Source: Streptomyces triculaminicus
GTDB lineage: Bacteria; Actinomycetota; Actinomycetes; Streptomycetales; Streptomycetaceae
DNA length: 64,000 nucleotides
Direction of reading: 5' to 3'
Assembly: GCF_017349075.1 (NCBI RefSeq)
Contig: NZ_JAFMOF010000001.1
Span: forward strand, 1,116,001-1,180,000
Under the pieces are notes generated by a model. That model was not told the origin of the DNA and searched no databases. It saw nothing but the letters and a program-made list of their open reading frames with translations. Below are positions 1-9,396 of the stretch, piece after piece. Each line of letters begins with the position of its first letter. Position 1 is the first letter of the stretch. The position numbers and the translations under genes are program-made.

Positions 1-302
1 CAGACGACCAGGTCGTCCACGACCATGCCCACGAGGTCGTGGCCGATGGTGTCGTAGACGCCCATGCGGCGGGCGATGTCGACCTTGGTGCCGACGCCGT
101 CCGTGGCGGACGCCAGCAGCGGGCGCTCGTAGCGCTTGAGGGCGCTGGCGTCGAAGAGGCCGGCGAAGCCGCCGAGGCCGCCGACGGCCTCGGGACGGGT
201 GGCCTTCTTCACCCACTCCTTCATCAGCTCGACGGCGCGGTCGCCCGCCTCGATGTCGACGCCCGCGCTTGCGTAGCTGGCACCGGTGGTCTCAGAAGAC
301 AT
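1..302 (-). CDS. purM: PurM, phosphoribosylformylglycinamidine cyclo-ligase (AIR synthetase), N-terminal part
   Basis: PurM catalyses the ATP-dependent ring closure of FGAM to AIR, step 5 of de novo purine synthesis, in the cytoplasm. About 100 N-terminal residues are present; the gene runs off the left edge. The start ATG (bases 300-302 read on the minus strand) gives MSSETTGASYASAGVDIEAG. The family signatures that follow are visible: the glycine-rich GGLGGFAGLF segment, the ASATDGVGTK motif that binds the nucleotide, and the HDLVGMVVDD segment at the cut end. It lies about 60 bp downstream of purF in the same direction, so co-transcription with purF is likely. The identification rests on these conserved N-terminal motifs and the purine neighbourhood. 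Confidence 0.95.
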   Translation of the reverse strand, partial: MSSETTGASYASAGVDIEAGDRAVELMKEWVKKATRPEAVGGLGGFAGLFDASALKRYERPLLASATDGVGTKVDIARRMGVYDTIGHDLVGMVVDDLVV

Positions 303-364
303 GGTCTTGAGATCTTTCGTGTCGTTCGTAAGTACGGTCGTTCGTCACTACGGGCGGGCGAGCG

Positions 365-1882
365 CTACGGACGGCGCAGCGCGTCGGCCGCGTCCGAGCC
401 GCCGGCCAGCTCGCTCTCCAGGAGCTGCTTGCCCAGGAGCTCGGGGTCGGGCAGCTCCATCGGGTACTCGCCGTCGAAGCAGGCCCGGCACAGGTTCGGC
501 TTGGCGATGGTGGTCGCCTCGACCATGGCGTCGAGGGAGATGTACGCGAGGGAGTCCGCGCCCAGCGACTTGCCGATCTCGTCGACCGTCATGCCGTTGG
601 CGATCAGCTCGGCGCGGGTGGCGAAGTCGATGCCGAAGAAGCACGGCCACTTCACCGGCGGCGACGAGATCCGCACGTGGACCTCGGCGGCCCCCGCCTC
701 GCGGAGCATCCGCACCAGGGCGCGCTGGGTGTTGCCGCGGACGATGGAGTCGTCGACGACCACCAGGCGCTTGCCCCTGATGACTTCCTTGAGCGGATTG
801 AGCTTGAGCCGGATGCCGAGCTGGCGGATGGTCTGGCTCGGCTGGATGAAGGTCCGGCCGACGTAGGAGTTCTTGACCAGGCCGGTGCCGTACGGGATGC
901 CGCTGGCCTCCGCGTAACCCACGGCGGCGGGGGTGCCGGACTCCGGGGTCGGTATCACCAGGTCGGCGTCGACCGGGGCCTCGGCGGCGAGCCTGCGGCC
1001 CATCTCCACACGGGAGAGGTAGACGTTGCGGCCGGCGATCTCGGTGTCCGGGCGGGCCAGGTACACGTACTCGAAGACGCAGCCGCGCGGCTTGGTCTCG
1101 GCGAACCGGGAGGTCCGCAGGCCGTTCTCGTCGATGGCGATCAGCTCGCCGGGCTCGATCTCGCGCACGAAGGTGGCGCCACAGATGTCCAGGGCGGCCG
1201 TTTCGGAGGCCACCACCCAGCCGCGCTCGAGGCGGCCGAGCACCAGCGGGCGGATGCCCTGCGGGTCACGGGCGGCGTAGAGCGTGTGCTCGTCCATGAA
1301 GACGAGACAGAACGCGCCCTTGACGCCGGGCAGCACCTTGGTGGCCGCTTCCTCGATCGTCAGCGGCTTGCCGTCGTCATCGGTCTGGCCGGCCAGCAGG
1401 GCCGTCACCAGATCGGTGTCGTTGGTGGCCGCGACCTGGGTGGCACGGCCGTTCTCCTTGGGGAGCGCCGCGACCATCTCCGCCAGCTCGGCGGTGTTGA
1501 CCAGGTTGCCGTTGTGGCCCAGGGCGATCGAGCCGTTGGCCGTCGCCCTGAACGTCGGCTGAGCGTTCTCCCACACCGAGGCTCCGGTGGTGGAGTAGCG
1601 GGCGTGACCGACCGCGATATGGCCCGTAAGAGAGCCGAGAGAGGTTTCGTCGAAGACCTGGGAAACCAGTCCCATGTCCTTGAAAACGAGGATCTGGGAG
1701 CCGTTGCTCACCGCGATGCCCGCGGACTCCTGTCCACGGTGCTGCAGCGCATACAGCCCGAAATAGGTGAGTTTTGCGACCTCTTCTCCCGGAGCCCAGA
1801 CACCGAAGACGCCGCAAGCGTCCTGGGGGCCCTTTTCGCCCGGAAGCAGGTCGTGGTTGAGTCGTCCGTCACCACGAGGCAC
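365..1882 (-). CDS. purF: PurF, amidophosphoribosyltransferase
   Basis: PurF makes 5-phosphoribosylamine from PRPP and glutamine, the committed step of purine synthesis. The protein is 505 aa, usual for the family. The N-terminal Ntn-hydrolase glutaminase starts at Cys23 in DACGVFGVWAP, so a 22-residue propeptide is presumably removed. LQHRGQESAGIA follows, typical of class II amidotransferases. The C-terminal phosphoribosyltransferase half has the PRPP loop VVVDDSIVRGNT. Cysteines in PRGCVFEY, KWPCFFGID and CRACFDGEY are those that bind the 4Fe-4S cluster in Bacillus-type PurF, so an oxygen-sensitive Fe-S enzyme is inferred. It is followed closely by purM. Allosteric feedback by AMP and GMP is known for the family but cannot be seen here. 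Confidence 0.97.
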   Translation of the reverse strand: MPRGDGRLNHDLLPGEKGPQDACGVFGVWAPGEEVAKLTYFGLYALQHRGQESAGIAVSNGSQILVFKDMGLVSQVFDETSLGSLTGHIAVGHARYSTTGASVWENAQPTFRATANGSIALGHNGNLVNTAELAEMVAALPKENGRATQVAATNDTDLVTALLAGQTDDDGKPLTIEEAATKVLPGVKGAFCLVFMDEHTLYAARDPQGIRPLVLGRLERGWVVASETAALDICGATFVREIEPGELIAIDENGLRTSRFAETKPRGCVFEYVYLARPDTEIAGRNVYLSRVEMGRRLAAEAPVDADLVIPTPESGTPAAVGYAEASGIPYGTGLVKNSYVGRTFIQPSQTIRQLGIRLKLNPLKEVIRGKRLVVVDDSIVRGNTQRALVRMLREAGAAEVHVRISSPPVKWPCFFGIDFATRAELIANGMTVDEIGKSLGADSLAYISLDAMVEATTIAKPNLCRACFDGEYPMELPDPELLGKQLLESELAGGSDAADALRRP

Positions 1883-2029
1883 ACCTTGAGTCTATGGCAG
1901 GGACGAGGTTCATCCGAACCGGGGACCACCGGTTATGGCTCACACCACGGACAGCCACTCGACAGGCACAGCGAATCACCCTTTCGTGGCCGAAAGAAAT
2001 CACTCGCACGCGCTGCGAACACTCTTCGC

Positions 2030-2872
2030 TCAACTGAGCAGCGGTAGTTGATCGGAAATGTCGGCACGCTCGCCGCTCGCGCTCACGGCGGCGTCGTCGA
2101 GCGCGACAGCCCAGCTCGAACGTCCCGTGGCAAGGCGAATCCACGTCAATGGATCGGTCTCGACCACGTTCGGCGGGGTGCCGCGGGTATGCCGGGGGCC
2201 CGCCACGCACTGAACCACGGCGAACGGCGGGATACGGACCTCCACGGAGCCCCCCGGAGCCTTGGCCGCGAGGGTGTCCGCGAGCAGGCGCGTGACGGCC
2301 GCCAGGGCCTGCCGGTCGTGCCGCGGGGCCGTACCGGTGGCGTCCGCCAAGTCGTCGGCGAGGACGACCGTCTCGAGCAGTCGGGTCACCAGAAAATCGG
2401 CGACCGTCATGGCCCCGGCGACCGTCGGAACGACCGTCGCCGGATCCGTGCCGGCGGCGGCGTCCGCCAGGTTCCGGGCAGCCTCGCGCAGCCGGCCGGC
2501 GAGTGCCGGCGGCTCCACCGAGGCGAGCGCCGCGGCATCGGCCGGGGCCGCCGCCGCGAGCTCCCCGGCCCGTGAACTCGGGCCGCTCACATAGTCGATG
2601 AGGGTGATCCCGGCGCGCGCGGAAGCGCCCGCCGCGGTCGCCTCGGCGAGGCGGCGCGGCAGTGATTCCAGCACTCCGGCGAGACGCACGACCAGGTCGC
2701 GCACCGTCCGATCCCCTTGCCACGTGGGCGAGTCGAGCACCGCCCGGGCGTCAGGACCCGCGCACAGCGCGTCCACCGCCTCGCATACGACCCGAACCTG
2801 CCCGTCCAGGGCAGCGCGCACCTTGGCGGGGTCGTAACGACGAGGGCGTGGCGTGCGCGGAGCGGGAGACAT
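2030..2872 (-). CDS. maleylpyruvate isomerase N-domain / bacterial SCP-ortholog family protein
   Basis: This is a 280-aa protein with an N-terminal four-helix mycothiol-dependent maleylpyruvate isomerase-like (DinB-like) region, seen in segments such as WQGDRTVRDLVVRLAGVLES and MTVADFLVTRLLETVVLADD, and a C-terminal small sterol-carrier-like domain around DPLTWIRLATGRSSW. RefSeq calls such proteins sterol carrier family proteins. The ATG at 2872 is preferred because it begins MSPAPRTPRPRRYD; an upstream in-frame ATG at 2902 would add ten unconserved residues. It sits between purL and purF, a position conserved in Streptomyces, but no role in purine synthesis is known. A mycothiol or lipid ligand is only an inference from the fold. 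Confidence 0.75.
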   Translation of the reverse strand: MSPAPRTPRPRRYDPAKVRAALDGQVRVVCEAVDALCAGPDARAVLDSPTWQGDRTVRDLVVRLAGVLESLPRRLAEATAAGASARAGITLIDYVSGPSSRAGELAAAAPADAAALASVEPPALAGRLREAARNLADAAAGTDPATVVPTVAGAMTVADFLVTRLLETVVLADDLADATGTAPRHDRQALAAVTRLLADTLAAKAPGGSVEVRIPPFAVVQCVAGPRHTRGTPPNVVETDPLTWIRLATGRSSWAVALDDAAVSASGERADISDQLPLLS

Positions 2873-2968
2873 GACGCCGAGCCTAGGACGGCCCTGTGAC
2901 ATCGGCCAGGACCGGCGGGCGAACCCGCCGGCCCGGCCGCCGACATGTCGGCTCCGGGACGCTCCCCG

Positions 2969-5214
<2,246 letters not shown>

Positions 5215-5218
<4 letters not shown>

Positions 5219-5895
5219 GCGTTGACCAGCTTCTTCAGGATCGAGGTGAAGAATCCGAGCCCATCCGTGCGGCCGGTGCCGACGAGGGGCTCGACGGCGT
5301 GCTCGGGGTGCGGCATCAGGCCGACGACGTTGCCGGCGGCGTTGGTGATGCCGGCGATGTCGCGGAGCGAACCGTTGGGGTTGACGTCCAGGTACCGGAA
5401 GACGACGCGGCCCTCGGCCTCGAGCTCGTCGAGGGTGCGCTCGTCGGCCACGTAGCGGCCGTCGATGTTCTTCAGCGGGACGGAGATCTCCTGGCCCGCC
5501 TCGTAGTCGGCCGTCCAGGCGGTGTCCGCGTTCTCGACGCGGAGCTTCTGGTCGCGGCAGATGAAGTGCAGGTGGTTGTTGCGCAGCATCGCGCCGGGGA
5601 GGAGGTGCGTCTCGGTGAGCACCTGGAAGCCGTTGCAGATGCCGAGGACGGGCATGCCGCCCTTGGCCTGCTCGATGACGGTCTCCATGACCGGCGAGAA
5701 GCGGGAGATGGCGCCCGCCCGCAGGTAGTCGCCGTAGGAGAAACCGCCGGGCAGGACCACGGCGTCGACCTGCTTGAGGTCCTTGTCGCGGTGCCAGAGC
5801 GGCACGGGCTCGAGGCCGGCGATCCGGACGGCGCGCTGGGTGTCGCGGTCGTCCAGGGTGCCGGGGAACGTGACGACTCCTACGCGTGCGGTCAC
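5215..5895 (-). CDS. purQ: PurQ, glutaminase subunit of FGAM synthase
   Basis: PurQ is a class I glutamine amidotransferase that releases ammonia from glutamine for PurL. It is 226 aa, as expected. It starts [18 protein letters not shown]. The nucleophile is Cys87 in GICNGFQ, and the His/Glu partners are in PHPEHAVE near residue 198. [16 protein letters not shown] is the conserved substrate-binding stretch. It overlaps purS and purL by 4 bp on each side, so the three subunits are probably made in stoichiometric amounts from one transcript. Confidence 0.97.
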
Positions 5896-6143
5896 GATTC
5901 GACTCGCACGGTGAAGTCCTCGATCACGGTGTTGGCGAGAAACGTTTCCGCCATCTCGTGGATTCGGGCGAGGGCGGCGTCGTCGACCGGACCCTCCACC
6001 TCGAGTTCAAAGCGCTTGCCCTGACGGACGTCGGCGATCCCCTCGAAACCCAGGCGTGGCAGCGCGCGCTGCACCGCCTGGCCCTGCGGGTCGAGGATCT
6101 CCGGCTTGAGCATGACGTCGACTACGACGCGTGCCACTGGCAC
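5892..6143 (-). CDS. purS: PurS, FGAM synthase structural subunit
   Basis: PurS is a small dimeric protein (83 aa) that bridges PurL and PurQ in the Gram-positive type FGAM synthase and is thought to help ammonia transfer. The sequence has the family pattern: [17 protein letters not shown] after the first strand, then [17 protein letters not shown]. It is the first gene of the purSQL operon. Its start codon is followed by [14 protein letters not shown], and the reverse strand upstream reads GGGAGTGCC, a modest ribosome binding site. The promoter should lie in the 310-bp divergent region shared with lsrL. Confidence 0.95.
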   Translation of the reverse strand: MPVARVVVDVMLKPEILDPQGQAVQRALPRLGFEGIADVRQGKRFELEVEGPVDDAALARIHEMAETFLANTVIEDFTVRVES

Positions 6144-6198
6144 TCCCGGTGTGTGGTGCGTGAGCTGAAGCGGTGATGTCAGAGTACAGTCCCGAAAA

Positions 6199-6214
6199 AT
6201 CTACGCGCATAGAT
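6199..6214. promoter_or_regulatory. imperfect palindrome in the purS/lsrL divergent region (possible operator)
   Basis: The 310-bp gap between purS and lsrL (6144-6453) is clearly richer in A and T than its surroundings. It contains the palindrome-like ATCTACGCGCATAGAT (arms ATCTA/TAGAT, GCGC at the centre), about 55 bp upstream of the purS start on the minus strand. A second inverted repeat, TCACCGC-N8-GCGGTGA, lies at 6408-6429 just before lsrL. The sequence shows only the symmetry; that either is an operator is inference. Confidence 0.25.
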
Positions 6215-6453
6215 ATGTCTGGCTTATCCCTCGCGTTTACGCGGGGCCGCACGGGAACGCACGGAAAAAATTCCGGAAAAACACGGGATGATCGCACCGT
6301 CGCGATTGCGATGGGGCACGCGGACGGAATTAACTGGGCTTCACCACGCATTGCCTTTTGTTGTACAAGTGAATACGTATTGACCGAGAACAACCGCAAC
6401 CCTCATGTCACCGCAGGTCAACGCGGTGATACCGGCCGAAAGGACCCATTTCC

Positions 6454-6771
6454 GTGGCGCAGCGCGTAGTGGTCACACTCTCCGACGACATCGACGGCGG
6501 GGAAGCCGCGGAGACCGTCATGTTCGGGATCGACGGCAAGTCGTACGAGATCGACCTGAACACTGCCAATGCGAAGAAACTGCGAACCGTCCTCGCCCCT
6601 TACGTGGAGGCCGGCCGCAAGCACTCCCGCTCGGGCAAGACGTACCGCCGCACGGCCGTGGCGCCCGACCCCGCCGCGGTACGGGCCTGGGCCCGCTCGC
6701 ACGGCATGGAGGTCCCGCCCCGCGGCCGGATCCCCAAGAAGGTCTACGAGGCGTTCAACGAGGCGGCCTGA
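6454..6771 (+). CDS. lsrL: Lsr2-family nucleoid-associated protein (LsrL-like)
   Basis: This is a 105-aa Lsr2 homologue, an actinobacterial functional analogue of H-NS that bridges AT-rich DNA and silences transferred genes. The N-terminal oligomerisation domain is recognisable (VVVTLSDDIDGGEAAETVMFG, then SYEIDLNTANAKKLR). The C-terminal DNA-binding domain has an AT-hook-like core PPRGRIPKKV at about residues 87-96, the RGR loop that inserts in the minor groove. Streptomyces carry Lsr2 and a paralogue LsrL; the position next to purS matches the paralogue (SCO4076 from memory), so LsrL is preferred over Lsr2. The start is GTG 12 bp after GAAAGGA. The AT-rich upstream region could allow self-binding. 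Confidence 0.85.
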   Translation: MAQRVVVTLSDDIDGGEAAETVMFGIDGKSYEIDLNTANAKKLRTVLAPYVEAGRKHSRSGKTYRRTAVAPDPAAVRAWARSHGMEVPPRGRIPKKVYEAFNEAA

Positions 6772-6891
6772 GGCCGGGCGCCCGGGCCCGGCAGGGCCTA
6801 CGGAAGGCCGGGGAGGCCGCCGGGCGGAACGTCGAGGTCCGCCCGGGCGGCCTGTCGGCCGAACGGGTGGAACAGCTTCCTCCGGTCCGAC

Positions 6892-6922
6892 TTGCCAAGC
6901 ACCCCGGATGATCAGCTAGAGT
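6892..6922 (+). promoter_or_regulatory. possible promoter of the tRNA-Gly array
   Basis: TTGCCA (6892-6897) and TAGAGT (6917-6922) are separated by 19 bp and lie about 50 bp upstream of the first tRNA. The spacing is at the upper limit for a housekeeping sigma factor promoter. No other candidate was seen in the 200-bp gap after lsrL. Confidence 0.4.
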
Positions 6923-6975
6923 CTGGATCACGCCGAGGGGCAAGGCCGGGAAACCAGCCGGAACTTCGGGGTCAT

Positions 6976-7047
6976 GCGGGTGTAGCTCAGTAGTAGAGCG
7001 CCCCCTTTCCAAGGGGGAGGCGCAGTGTGCGATTCCTGTCACCCGCT
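6976..7047 (+). tRNA. tRNA-Gly(UCC) copy 1, atypical D-loop and T-arm
   Basis: This 72-nt cloverleaf has a perfect 7-bp acceptor stem GCGGGTG/CACCCGC, D stem GCTC/GAGC, anticodon stem CCCCC/GGGGG with loop TTTCCAA (anticodon TCC, reading GGA), and discriminator T. CCA is not encoded. Two elbow features are unusual. The D-loop is AGTAGTA and lacks the invariant GG. The T-loop is TGCGATT, so the universal GTTC block is GTGC. The T-stem forms 5 pairs (GCAG + G with C + CTGT) only if T7026 bulges out. The nearby tRNA-Gly(GCC) has the normal GG and GTTC, so this is a property of this gene and not of the region. Confidence 0.9.
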
Positions 7048-7091
7048 CTGACCGTCCAACCGTCCACGTATGTGGCCGGGTGGATGGACGC

Positions 7092-7163
7092 GCGGGTGTA
7101 GCTCAGTAGTAGAGCGCCCTCTTTCCAAGAGGGAGGCGCAGTGTGCGATTCCTGTCACCCGCT
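7092..7163 (+). tRNA. tRNA-Gly(UCC) copy 2, atypical D-loop and T-arm
   Basis: This second tandem copy starts 116 bp after the first and has the same 72-nt structure, D-loop AGTAGTA and T-loop TGCGATT with the bulged T. It differs in the anticodon stem, CCCTC/GAGGG instead of CCCCC/GGGGG. This compensatory change keeps all five pairs and argues that the stem is under selection. Confidence 0.9.
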
Positions 7164-7209
7164 CTGAACGTCCGACCAAGTCACGTACGTGGCTCGGGTG
7201 GATGGTCAT

Positions 7210-7281
7210 GCGGGTGTAGCTCAGTAGTAGAGCGCCCCCTTTCCAAGGGGGAGGCGCAGTGTGCGATTCCTGTCACCCGCT
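7210..7281 (+). tRNA. tRNA-Gly(UCC) copy 3, atypical D-loop and T-arm
   Basis: The third copy, 118 bp after the second, is identical to copy 1 across the 72 nt. The spacers between copies (44 and 46 nt) share a related sequence with inverted repeats (for example CGTCCA...TGGACG after copy 1), so the array probably arose by tandem duplication and the hairpins may guide processing of a common transcript. Confidence 0.9.
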
Positions 7282-7314
7282 CTCATCGCTTACCGACCAC
7301 TCCGGTGGATCAGG

Positions 7315-7320
7315 TACAGT
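7315..7320 (+). promoter_or_regulatory. -10 element of the first tRNA-Gly(GCC) gene
   Basis: TACAGT followed by GGTGCACGCACCGCACG precedes the tRNA. The second copy of this tRNA has TATAGT followed by GGTACCCGCACCGCACG at 11338-11343. Conservation of this block in both copies supports it as the promoter core and start region. No convincing -35 hexamer is seen. Confidence 0.5.
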
Positions 7321-7374
7321 GGTGCACGCACCGCACGGCGGCCCTCTCTTCGAGAAGCTGTCGAGCGGAAGTAT

Positions 7375-7447
<73 letters not shown>

Positions 7448-7454
7448 CAGAGAA

Positions 7455-7488
7455 CGAAGGCCCCGGTCGGGAACGACCGGGGCCTTCG
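7455..7488 (+). terminator. terminator after tRNA-Gly(GCC) copy A
   Basis: A 15-bp perfect stem (CGAAGGCCCCGGTCG, loop GGAA, and its complement) is followed by GCGTTTCCC, 7 nt after the tRNA end. The identical hairpin follows the second tRNA copy at 11457-11490. Confidence 0.85.
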
Positions 7489-7599
7489 GCGTTTCCCGGT
7501 ACCCGCGGACACCCGCCGGGCCGGCCCGATGACATTCGTCATCCGAAGTCATGACAGGCCGCACTGATCCGGAGCCGCGCGGGCCGGGAGCCTTGAAGC

Positions 7600-8547
7600 A
7601 TGGACTTCGGCGCGAGTGTGATCGAGGTCTCAGGGCTGCGGCGTAGGTACGGGCAGTCAGGGGACGGTGGTTTCGAAGCGGTGCGGGGCGTCTCCTTCAC
7701 CGTGCGGCGGGGCGAGTTGTTCGCCCTGCTGGGGACGAACGGCGCGGGGAAGACCTCCACGGTCGAGCTTCTGGAGGGCCTCGCGCGGCCCACGGAGGGC
7801 CGGGTGCGGGTGCTGGGCCACGATCCGTACGAGGAACGGCGCGCGGTGCGCCCACGGATCGGGGTGATGCTCCAGGAGGGCGGCTTCCCCTCCGAGCTGA
7901 CCGTCGCGGAGACGGTCACGATGTGGGCGGGGTGCACGACGGGTGCGCGGCCCGTCGGCGAGGCGCTCGCCCTCGTACAGCTCACGGACCGCCGGGACGT
8001 CCGTATCAAGCAGCTCTCGGGCGGCGAGCGGCGGCGGCTGGACCTCGCGCTGGCCCTGCTCGGGCGTCCCGAGGTGCTCTTCCTCGACGAGCCCACGACC
8101 GGCCTCGACCCCGAGGCGCGGCACATGACGTGGGAGTTGGTGCGCGCACTCCGCGACGAGGGCACGACGGTGCTGCTGACCACCCACTACCTGGAAGAGG
8201 CCGAGGCGCTGGCCGACCGGCTGGCGATCATGCGCGAGGGGCGGATCGTGGCGGGCGGGACGCCCGCGGAGGTGATCGGCGGGTATCCGGCGCGGATCCG
8301 CTTCGCGATGCCGGACGGATGGTTCGTCGGGGACCTGCCGCCGCTGGCCGCGCTGGGCGTCCTGCGGCACGAGGAGGGCGCCGGGCGGATCGAGCTGCAG
8401 ACGAAGGAGCTGCAGCGGACCCTCACCGGACTGCTGGTCTGGGCGCGGGAGAAGGACATCGAGCTGGACGGGCTCGACGCGCGGACCGCCTCGCTGGAAG
8501 AGGCGTTCCTCGCGATAGCGGGCACGACGGCGGGGAGGGGCGAGTGA
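7600..8547 (+). CDS. ABC transporter ATP-binding protein (drug-exporter type)
   Basis: This 315-aa nucleotide-binding subunit of an ABC-2 type exporter has Walker A GTNGAGKTST at about residues 47-56, signature LSGGERRRLDLAL near 139, and Walker B LFLDEPTTGLDPEA followed by H-loop LLTTHYLEEAE. The C-terminal extension (residues 220-315) is of the DrrA/CcmA-like type. The next gene is its permease, overlapping by one base pattern (stop TGA and ATG share bases at 8545-8549). The module continues with a two-component system 28 bp further on, so the exporter is likely its regulatory target or sensor partner, as in BceAB/DesKR-like arrangements. The substrate is unknown. Confidence 0.9.
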   Translation: MDFGASVIEVSGLRRRYGQSGDGGFEAVRGVSFTVRRGELFALLGTNGAGKTSTVELLEGLARPTEGRVRVLGHDPYEERRAVRPRIGVMLQEGGFPSELTVAETVTMWAGCTTGARPVGEALALVQLTDRRDVRIKQLSGGERRRLDLALALLGRPEVLFLDEPTTGLDPEARHMTWELVRALRDEGTTVLLTTHYLEEAEALADRLAIMREGRIVAGGTPAEVIGGYPARIRFAMPDGWFVGDLPPLAALGVLRHEEGAGRIELQTKELQRTLTGLLVWAREKDIELDGLDARTASLEEAFLAIAGTTAGRGE

Positions 8548-9368
8548 TGGCGGGCAACGGCATGAGGCCGGCGGGCACGACGGGTACGGGGGTCCCGACG
8601 AGCTCGACGACGGTCGCGGGACGGGCACTGGCGCTGGGGCGGGCCGAGCTGACCCTCCTCCTCCGCAACAAGTCGGCGCTGTACATCACCTTGTTGATGC
8701 CCGTCTTCATGGTCTACGCGATGCGCTCGGGCACGAAGAACCTGGACCTGGAGGCCACCGGACTGTCGGTGAAGGAAGTGACCATGACCGGCGCCTTCGG
8801 ATACGTCCTGCTCTTCGTCGTCTACTACCACCTCATGAGCGCCTACACCGCCCGCCGCGAGGAACTGGTGCTCAAGCGGCTGCGCACCGGGGAGACGGGC
8901 GACGCGGAGATCCTCGCGGGCGCCGCGCTGCCCTCCGCGGCGATCGCCCTGGCGCAGTGCGTGCTGCTGGTCGTGGCGGGCTCGGTCTGGCTGGACATGC
9001 CCGCCCCCGCGCGCCCCGATCTGCTGCTCGTGGGCGTGCTGCTGGGCATCGTCCTGCTCGCCGCGCTGGCCGCCGCGTCCACGGCCCTCGCCCGGACCTC
9101 GGAGAGCGCGCAGCTCGCGGCGATGCCGCTGGCGATGGTCTCGATGCTGGGCTCGGGGATGTTCTGGCCGCTGGCGGCGATGCCCGAGGCCCTGGCGCGG
9201 TTCTGCGAGGTGCTGCCCATGACACCGGTCGTCGAGCTGATGCGCACCGGCTGGCTGGGCGGGGCGAGCACGGCCGAGATCCTGGGCCGGCTGGGGGCCG
9301 CCTTGGTCTGGGTGATCGTCGGGGTGTTTGCTGTACGGCGGTGGTTCCGCTGGGAACCACGGCGCTGA
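8547..9368 (+). CDS. ABC-2 type transporter permease
   Basis: This is a 273-aa integral membrane subunit. The start ATG at 8547 overlaps the stop of the ATPase gene, which indicates translational coupling. About six membrane segments can be seen (around LYITLLMPVFMVYA, GYVLLFVVYYHLM, AIALAQCVLLVVAG, LLLVGVLLGIVLLAALAA, LAAMPLAMVSMLGSGMFWPL, and a last segment near GAALVWVIVGVFAV). The N-terminal 30 residues are Gly/Thr-rich and probably cytoplasmic. It is 5-10 times more hydrophobic than its neighbours and has no enzymatic motif. Together with the preceding gene it forms a complete exporter of the DrrAB/ABC-2 family; the cargo cannot be read from sequence. Confidence 0.88.
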   Translation: MAGNGMRPAGTTGTGVPTSSTTVAGRALALGRAELTLLLRNKSALYITLLMPVFMVYAMRSGTKNLDLEATGLSVKEVTMTGAFGYVLLFVVYYHLMSAYTARREELVLKRLRTGETGDAEILAGAALPSAAIALAQCVLLVVAGSVWLDMPAPARPDLLLVGVLLGIVLLAALAAASTALARTSESAQLAAMPLAMVSMLGSGMFWPLAAMPEALARFCEVLPMTPVVELMRTGWLGGASTAEILGRLGAALVWVIVGVFAVRRWFRWEPRR

Positions 9369-9396
9369 GCTGGGGAAACATCGGGGGTGACGGCGC

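Noticed and set aside
6976..7281. CRISPR-like array
   Set aside because: Regularly spaced repeats of 116-118 bp, but each is a complete tRNA with a perfect acceptor stem, and the spacers resemble one another.
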